Shown here piece after piece: positions 56,406 through 64,000 of a DNA stretch of 64,000 nucleotides. A program made the translations under genes and the position numbers. A model generated the notes under the pieces. The model made no database searches. It saw only the letters and a program-made list of their open reading frames with translations, and was not told where the DNA came from. Position 1 is the first letter of the stretch. Each line of letters begins with the position of its first letter. This stretch comes from Monosporascus cannonballus. Taxonomy: Eukaryota > Ascomycota > Sordariomycetes > Xylariales. The stretch lies in assembly GCA_004154925.1 (NCBI GenBank), contig QJNS01000003.1, forward strand, positions 186,001-250,000, written 5' to 3'.

Positions 56406-58856
56406 ATTATTCCCCTTTTTTAAGCTAGTAATCTTTAATAATATTGTTATTAATTTAATATAACGCGTTTTGCAAATCTAATTACGTATATTTGCCGATA
56501 ATTTACCGTTATATTATATTATAGATAATTACCGTAATAATTAATACGTACTATATTATATAATTAATTATGTTCCGCTTAATTCCTTTTTATAATCCGT
56601 TTTTAACCTTGTTTTATTTACTTTTTTTTGCGCTTATATCTTTATTTTTTTTACGTATATGTTTCGTTCGGTGTTGCGGTTTTTTTATTGTTATTTCGCC
56701 TTTTCCGTTTGTTTTACATATTATCTCCGTTCGCCATATTTTCTTTCGTAAGAAATTCCAAAAGAAATAATATTTTAACATTAAAAGAATTAAGATTTCC
56801 TTTAATATTACTTTTTTAACGTTAATAATAAGATAAATATTAGTCGTATTAGATATAATAATAGGCTGTATTATATTTACGTAATATAACGTTCTTTCAA
56901 TTATTATATAATTTATATTTAACTTCCGGGCGCTTTAAATTGCCTTATAATTAATTATTATTATAATATATTTTATGCAATAAATAATTATTTTTAATAT
57001 TATTTATATTATTATTTAATTTCAGTATAAATTCCGATCTTTTTTAAAAATACCGCCCAAAGGGTTTTTTATTTCGGTATCGATAATTAAAAATTAATTA
57101 ACAAATTCGAAAAAGTTCGTATTACGGATATTTAATACGAATATTCCGATATAATTGTAGTCGGTTATTGATTCGACGTTTTTTACGAAGCCGAATTCGC
57201 TTTTAACGTAATTTTTATTAAAAAATATCGTTTCCTTAATATAATTAAGGTCGATTTCTAATCGTCCATTATAATTGCGGAAATCCAGTTTTAATACCGT
57301 TTTATAAATTTATAAATTTAATTTTTTAATAAGTATTACGGTTTTTTTATTATTTCGTAATTAATTTCCAATTAAACATAAGTTTAAGATACCTTTATAA
57401 ATAAAGCGATTTTCGAAGGCCGTTATACCGTTACATTTTTTATTTACGAATATCTTCCGCTTATTCTTTAACGTTTTAATAAAATTTTAATATTTATTAA
57501 TAATTATAATTAAAAAATGATTTTATTCCGCACAATTATTATTAAATCTAAATATATTAAGCGTTTTAAGGGCGGCCCCTTATTTCTAATTAGTAACAAA
57601 TTATATTCCGGTTATTTAGGCCTTATTTTTCTTAAAAAATAAAATATTTTTAAATGTTTTCCGGATTTTATATTTAGTAAGTTTAATAAATATATTTACT
57701 TTTTGCGTTTATATATTTTCCGATTATTTTCCGATATGCTGATATTAATTCCTTTAATATATTTATTAAAGTCTAATTAATGTAAAACTTAATAATAAAA
57801 TACAAAATTTTATTTTCGAAATAAGAGTTTAATTTTTTTTTACGCTATTCGTAAATTTCCGATCGATATATAATAAGGTAATTATTTCTCAAAAATTTAA
57901 AAATTATTATATAAATAAATAATATTTTAATATTAATATTTTAATTTTATTTAAACTTATTTTTTATAGTTTTTATAATTATTAAACCATTAAATATCGA
58001 TCGGGTTATTATTACTTTACGGTTTTTAAATCGTTTTATTTCTTATGTACTTATTTAATTTTTTTTATAACCTTATAATATTTTAAATACGTATTTAAAG
58101 TATTTTCGGAATTTTTACATATTGTACTTAACGGGCCAGCCTTTTTATTTAATTAGATATTCGCGTTATTCTCGGTTATTTTGGTAACGGACGATATTTT
58201 GTATTACTTATTTTTCTTATTTTTTTATTAGGTCCGGTAACGTTATTTAAACGTTATCCGGTTTTCGGGTATATTACGGTTTTAATAAAAATATTAAACA
58301 TATATTATATATCCGTTAATATTTAATAAGAAGGATTACTTTATATGCTTAAAAAGTTATTAGTTTTTTAATTATAATCCGGATATAAGTAAATACGAAT
58401 TTATTATGTTTAAATTTAAATGTGTTAATTAATAAATTTATTTATTATTTTAATTAAAATTTTATAAGCGTATAACATTAATTATAATACTTTTTTTAGA
58501 CTGGTGTTACTTTTTCTTAATATTTATATATTATTTAACGAATGATCATTATTTTTTAAGACGTTGTTAAAGTTTTGTACCCATTTTTTAAATTTTTATA
58601 AAAGGTATTTTATTATTTTTAAATAATACCTATATAAGGTTTTAAACGAAAAACGGCTGGTAAATACATTTTATATATTTTTTTTTACGAATTTTGTATT
58701 TCGTAATAATTTTATCCAATTATTTTAATACTTATTAACGTAACTACGGAACTAATATTTTAAGACTTAATAAATACGTTCCGTTTATTTATCGGTTTAT
58801 AAATAATAAACGGTCGATATTTGCCGTTTTATTTTTTACTTTTTACAAAATTCCGC

Positions 58857-59090
58857 CTAAAAGTCACTTATTAATAATTTATTTTTATCATTAATAATTC
58901 CGGTTAACGTACTGAATTTATATTTAATTTTGTCGTAAAATAATCGGGTTAATTTAATTACGGTTAAGGTTTTAATTATGAAAATAAATAATTTTAATTT
59001 CGTACAGCCGTCGATAATTACCAGAATTACGTTATATTTTAACCCGTTCAAATTTAGGATTTTGGGAGATCCCGTAATAAAATTTAACAA
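58857..59090 (-). pseudogene. Integrase core remnant, family 2 copy B
   Basis: A 77-codon frame without stops: NFITGSPKILNLNGLKYNVI, then VIIDGCTKL, TLTVIKLTRLFYDKIKY, then TGIINDKNKLLISDF. It aligns with the Ty3/gypsy integrase core, with IIDGCTK in place of IVDRFTK and TGIINDKNKL in place of the (I)(V)SDR segment. The segment is missing from copy A. Frame survival here is by chance, since stops flank it on both sides. Confidence 0.85.
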
Positions 59091-62000
59091 AATTTCTTGA
59101 AAAAGGTATTTTGGTAACGATAAAGGTTATAATTATCTACATAATTTATGGCGTAATTTTATTATGCTTTAGCAATTCGGATATTATTTAACATATTTTC
59201 GGATATCGTTTACTCTATTTTCCTAATAAAACTTTTTAGTTATTCATTTTAACGAATAGATATATCCTATATATCCTGCTTTTAAATTATTATAATATTA
59301 ATTAATTAATTATTTCCTTAAAACGCTTTATAACGGGATTACGAATTTATCTCGATAATATAAAATTTTCTTTAAGTCTAGAAAATATCTTTTTTTTTAT
59401 TTCGGCTTGGCATTTAGTTATCCGTATTAATTTTATAATATTTAAATTTTTAATTTATAACTTTTAAATTTAATTGTAAAACTGTTAAAAAGTTTTCGAC
59501 TAAAATACCATTTTATTTTTGGATAACTTTTTTATTAATAGCTATAAAACGTATTAGTTATAACCAATAACCTTAATATCAATTTTATTTTTTTTAATTT
59601 TTCGGAATCCGATCGTAATACGGTTATAATTTACAGTTGCCATTATTTAACCGCTAATCGTATTATTATTACGATTCGCATTTATATTATTATTTACAAA
59701 CGATAAATTCAGTAAATATATAATTCCTTATTTTTTTCTTTCGAAAGCTTCCTGCAATTATACAGCAAAAGCTTTTCGCTTTTTTTATCAGGATAATAAT
59801 TATTTAAATATCCGCTATTTGAAACTTATCTAAAAATTTTACAACGAACGAATTTTGCGTTACTTTCGTAAGGCCTTTTACCCCCTTATAATATTTTAAA
59901 TTATGTTATATATTTGTAACTGTTTTCCGTATATTTTTCGGCATATTATTCGTAAATTCCAATTTCTTAAATATCGTAAAAATTATGTTTTTATATGCGA
60001 TTTCACTTAACATATAATCCGGGCATTTAAATAATTTATTTTCCGGGTTAACGGCGTCCGGTTAATATTAAATCTGAAATTTAAATTACATAAAATAATA
60101 AATTTATCGGGCTAACCTTTTTTTAAAATTACGCGCCAGCGCCTTTATTATATCCTTTAATATTATATAATTAATAAGTATTATGAAATTCTTTTCCGTA
60201 TCCGTAAAATACTACCATTAATATTTTAAGGTTTTTATAATTACTAATAATTCTTATTACTTTATAACTTACGGTTTTTAAATTAAATTTAACTTTTGAA
60301 ATTAATATATAACTAGATGCTAATATTTTCCGTATTTTTATAAAAATATCCTTAATATAGTTTTTTCTAAGGCGTTTATTTTAACCTTGATATTTTTGGC
60401 GTTATTTTGATATCGGAAAATAATTGCCGATTAAAAAATATCTTTTAAATTTCGGAATATTTTTTTAATTCTTTCGAGTTACCGAAATTCTGTTATTTTT
60501 CTTTTACCTTATATTTTTTTAAAAAAACTTTATAATAAGTTCGGTAATATATATATAATATGTAATAAATCTTCGATAAAAATTCGCAAATCTTAAAAAT
60601 ATTTAAATATTATAAATTAACTTTAGTTTCAATTATATTTCGATAATATTAATCCGTTAACGGTTTATTTCCAAACCGTTAATATTAATTATAAATCTTA
60701 AAACTTTATTTTTTTAAAAAGAATTTGTATTTAAATATTTTAATATATAATTAATATTATAATAGCCGTTTATAAATTAACTAAAAATATTTTTAAATTT
60801 AATTTTCGAAAATACCTTAATTAAACCTAGGTAATTTATTATTTTTAAAATTAAGGATAAAAAATATTGGTTTTTGATCCTTACCCGATTTAGCCTTTCA
60901 TAATTGATATATAATTAGAAATTACCGTTTTTTTTTGAGCACAAATAATATTAATATTTTTCGTCCGTTTTCGAATAATGTATTTGGTTTACCTTTAGGT
61001 TTTTTCGGATATATTTTTCGAATATTTTTCTTTGAGTTTCCAAAATACGGTATATTAGACCGAATAAAGGCGTTTTCCCTGGGATCAGATTTATTACATA
61101 TTTTGCCCCTGGTAATTAAGGTATTTTTTTCGCTGTTCTTTCGGAATATATTCGCCGGAAATTCTTTAAATATATAAAAAAATCGGTTAACCCCCGTTTT
61201 TGCTATTTTTCGAATTCCGAAATATTTAATTTTTCGGTTAGGTTTATCAAATTAACGGTATAAATTTGTTTACCGGAAAACATTAAGTTTATAATTTTCT
61301 GTTTATCGACTTTTTATAACGGTTTATATAACCATTAACCTATAATTATATTTAATAAAATTTTTAATTTACTTATTCCGGATCTAGATAATAAAAAGTT
61401 AAGCGTTTTTTAATTACGGTATAATACAAAATAAATTTATTTAAATTTTAGTTTTTTTCCGTTATTATTTATTATGTTAATGAAAATTTCGTAAGCCTTA
61501 TAATACTTGATATACGCGCTGTTAACGTTAATAAAGCCCGGAATATTTACGGAAATTAGTTAAAAATTAAGTTTTTTCGTTAATCTTTTATTTATAATAT
61601 TTATTTATATTCCAGTATCCATATTTATTTATACCGTTATATTTTCTGTATTTCTTTTAATAACTACCTTTTTTTAAAAGGCGGCTTTATCTTAACCGTT
61701 TTGCAATTATTAGCCGAAATAAATTAGATGTATATATTTATTTTAGCTCCTTTTTTAGGTTTACGTTTAGGAACTGGTTTAATTTATCGTTATATATTAT
61801 GACATTTTATACGGCTTTCGGAAGTCGGTTTTCGTATGGCCGGACTAACAAGGTTTTCGTATCTTTTTTTGATTTGTAATTTATGTTTTTATAATTTGGC
61901 TTTTTATAATTATAGTACTTAAATACGCTTTTATAAAAATTAAGGGTATTAGTTCGTACGGATTTATTTTAATCGGAATTAAATCGGCAATTATTTATTT

Positions 62001-63167
62001 TCCGAATATAAGAATATTTACGGTTCTTATTATTTTTATGCAATATTTTTAATTTTCTTTATAGATTTCCTTTCCCAAAGGTGTTAAAATAAAATCGTTT
62101 ATTTTTATTAATACTTTTAACCGAAGATAATTAATTTTTTTGGTTTTTTTCCAAATATTTTAATAACGTTTTACTTTATTTGCTACGTTCTTAATTCGTT
62201 TTAGCTTAACGTTTTTTCGTAATAAGGCATTTTATAACCTTAATATTAATTTATAACAATAATTAAAAACACAACGTTTATTATTCCGATCGTTTTCTAG
62301 GTTAAAAACGTTTATAAATTTTGTTTTATAAATTCAAAACTTTTATTTAATGTAATAGTTTAACGGCGATTAATCGGATCGTTATTATAATTCTATAAAT
62401 TATTCCTTATATTCCTTATTAAGAAATGTAAGATTTACGTAACTTCTTTTAATAAAAATCTATAAATTTTCCATTTTTAATTTCTTTTTGTAATTCAAAT
62501 AATAAAGCGTAATATACTATAATCGTTTTACGTTCGTAATAAAAACGTTTATATGACTTATGGCCTATTAGATATAAATAAAGATATTTCGCCTTAATGT
62601 TTTGGCGTAAGTTTCCGTAACAATCTTTATTTAATTTTCTTTTTTTAAATTAACGTACGTTTAAAAAGTTTTAGGTAATTATAACGCGATATTCGTTTAC
62701 CTTCTTTAGGCTTTTACGATAATATCGCAATTAACTTATAAAACTTTGTTTTTTTAACTTATATTATGACTTATTATTCGATTAATTATCGAAATAATTC
62801 CGAATATTATTTATTTTACTAACAAATAATTTCCAAAATTTAGTTATTATTAAAAAGTTTAACCTTTTTTTATTTTATATTTTAAAACGTATTTGTTATA
62901 TTACGCCCATTTTTAACCGTTTAACTAATAATTATTAAAACATATCTTTATTATATATATAAGATTATTCGGGATCCCAAAAACTATAGTCCTTTACTTA
63001 TTAAAGTTTCGTTATAAATATTTTCGCCTATTTCCGTACCGTAATCGATCGTTCGGCGGTTGGGTTCCGATCGGCGATCTTTTCGACTAATAACCTAAGT
63101 TCGTTTTGCAGTCGGCGAGCTTTATTTTTAGTAATTATTATAATATTTTCTATAATAAATAGAAAAT

Positions 63168-63373
63168 TGTAAAATAATAAATAATTATAAGCTAAATAAG
63201 GTAATCTCCGATTAATCGTAAAGCAAATTCTAAGAAATAAATGTATTAAGTTATTTCCATCTAGCGTTTCCTATTAGCAGCCAGATAATGGATTTATATT
63301 AGTAAATAGGTCGGTATCTGATCGGTAGCTGGTCGGCTACCAGCCTTATCTTCATATGGACTATATTCTCATA
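63168..63373 (-). repeat. Family 2 gypsy copy B, 5' LTR
   Basis: 206 bp from TGTAAAATAATAAATAA to TATTCTCATA, followed by ATACT. Partner of 56200-56405. Confidence 0.93.
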
Positions 63374-64000
63374 ATACTATAATACAAACGCTCGAAAATA
63401 TTAATTTAATAAATATTTAATAAAAAAATTCAGATATAAAGAAAGTTTAATTAAAAGGATTATATTAATATTAAATTCATTAGTTAATATCGAATTTTAA
63501 AAATATATTAATAAAACTTTAATCGATTATTCTACTATTATTTATATTTAGTTATATATTATAATTATATTAGGTAAATTATTACGAATAATCCGTCCCG
63601 ATTACTTTGTTTTTGTTTTGCAACATTTAATGGCTATAAAATCTTTTACCGAATTTTTTTCGTTATTCCGAGGGAACTTTAGGTGGACCAAATATTAACC
63701 GTAATGCCGGTACTTAAATTTCGGCTCCCTAGTATACCGATTACGAAGTTATATGAACTTATTCTAATATTGCAAAAAAGGGTAATTCTATCAAATATGG
63801 ATAAGATTTTTTCGATTTAACGTTCATTTTCCAAAATAACCTATTTTGCGAACTAAAATTATTATCGGAAGTATTTTATTTATTTATTTTTAAATTGGGT
63901 TCGGTACTGGAAATAGGTTTTGTTAATTACGAGATAATCCGCCTATTTTTTTCGTTATACGTTTAATAAGGGTAAGAACGATACAAATTTATCCGGTATT
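63374..64000. other. AT-rich tail of the window
   Basis: RIP-like composition, rising slightly after 63580. No gene, LTR or domain was recognised. It probably belongs to the older repeat that received gypsy copy B. Confidence 0.45.

Larger units (their letters stand above)
56200..63373 (-). mobile_element. Family 2 Ty3/gypsy copy B, minus strand
   Basis: 7174 bp with 206-bp LTRs and a perfect 5-bp duplication ATACT (56195-56199 and 63374-63378). On the minus strand, reverse transcriptase N-terminal motifs (PGKTPLFGLIYRI, YINYERLNRVRIKNQY) are read at about 61110-60850. Integrase is read at 59090-58857. Compared with copy A, about 240 bp is missing near 60790, joining FSKIKFK directly to sequence after the catalytic centre, so the YLDD region is gone. 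RIP is heavier and more even than in copy A. Confidence 0.93.

Overview
The window reads as a filamentous ascomycete (Pezizomycotina) chromosome with a strongly two-speed composition. About 48 kb is AT-rich and made of retrotransposons in which most CpA/TpG dinucleotides have become TpA, so that Gln, Arg and Trp codons appear as stops. This is the footprint of repeat-induced point mutation (RIP). Two islands of ordinary composition (about 9.8-17.3 kb and 38.3-46.5 kb) carry the host genes. These have short GT...AG introns of 52-71 bp and belong to families typical of Pezizomycotina: a FunK1-type kinase, a HET-domain protein and HEAT repeats.

Layout. 1-9.5 kb: a plus-strand Ty3/gypsy chromovirus cut by the window edge, then a minus-strand gypsy of another lineage. 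9.5-17.1 kb (island 1): degenerate repeats, a small two-exon MADS/SRF-like gene, a 790-residue FunK1-type kinase, and a spliced DUF2293-like gene lying between two diverged direct repeats. 17.1-38.5 kb: a Ty1/copia element that can be followed through three levels of nesting. Copia (LTRs 17089-17328 and 38294-38532) is split by a 6.7 kb gypsy (family 1, 22286-37693, minus strand, duplication ATACG). That gypsy is itself split by a 7.1 kb gypsy (family 2 copy A, 26161-33304, duplication CGAAT) and by a 1.5 kb hairpin-array insertion (22734-24246, duplication AATAAGTGT). 38.5-46.5 kb (island 2): a HEAT-repeat gene fragment joined to the copia LTR, a HET-domain gene, a possible transcription-factor fragment, and a Myb/SANT-like gene broken by a solo copia LTR. 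46.5-64 kb: a second family 1 gypsy (46902-53663, plus strand, duplication AATAA), 2.5 kb of unassigned AT-rich sequence, and a second family 2 gypsy (copy B, 56200-63373, duplication ATACT).

How it fits together. The intact-looking host genes belong to families linked in fungi to signalling, non-self recognition and regulated cell death (FunK1, HET, HEAT-repeat tails of NLR-like proteins). Two of the neighbouring genes have been damaged by copia LTRs. The most unusual observation is an antisense reading frame of about 225 codons between pol and the 3' LTR of both family 1 gypsies. It can be followed in a single frame in which every interruption is of the kind RIP would make.

Limits: all identifications come from reading motifs by eye. 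Domain borders inside RIP-mutated elements are approximate. No alignment or database search was run.
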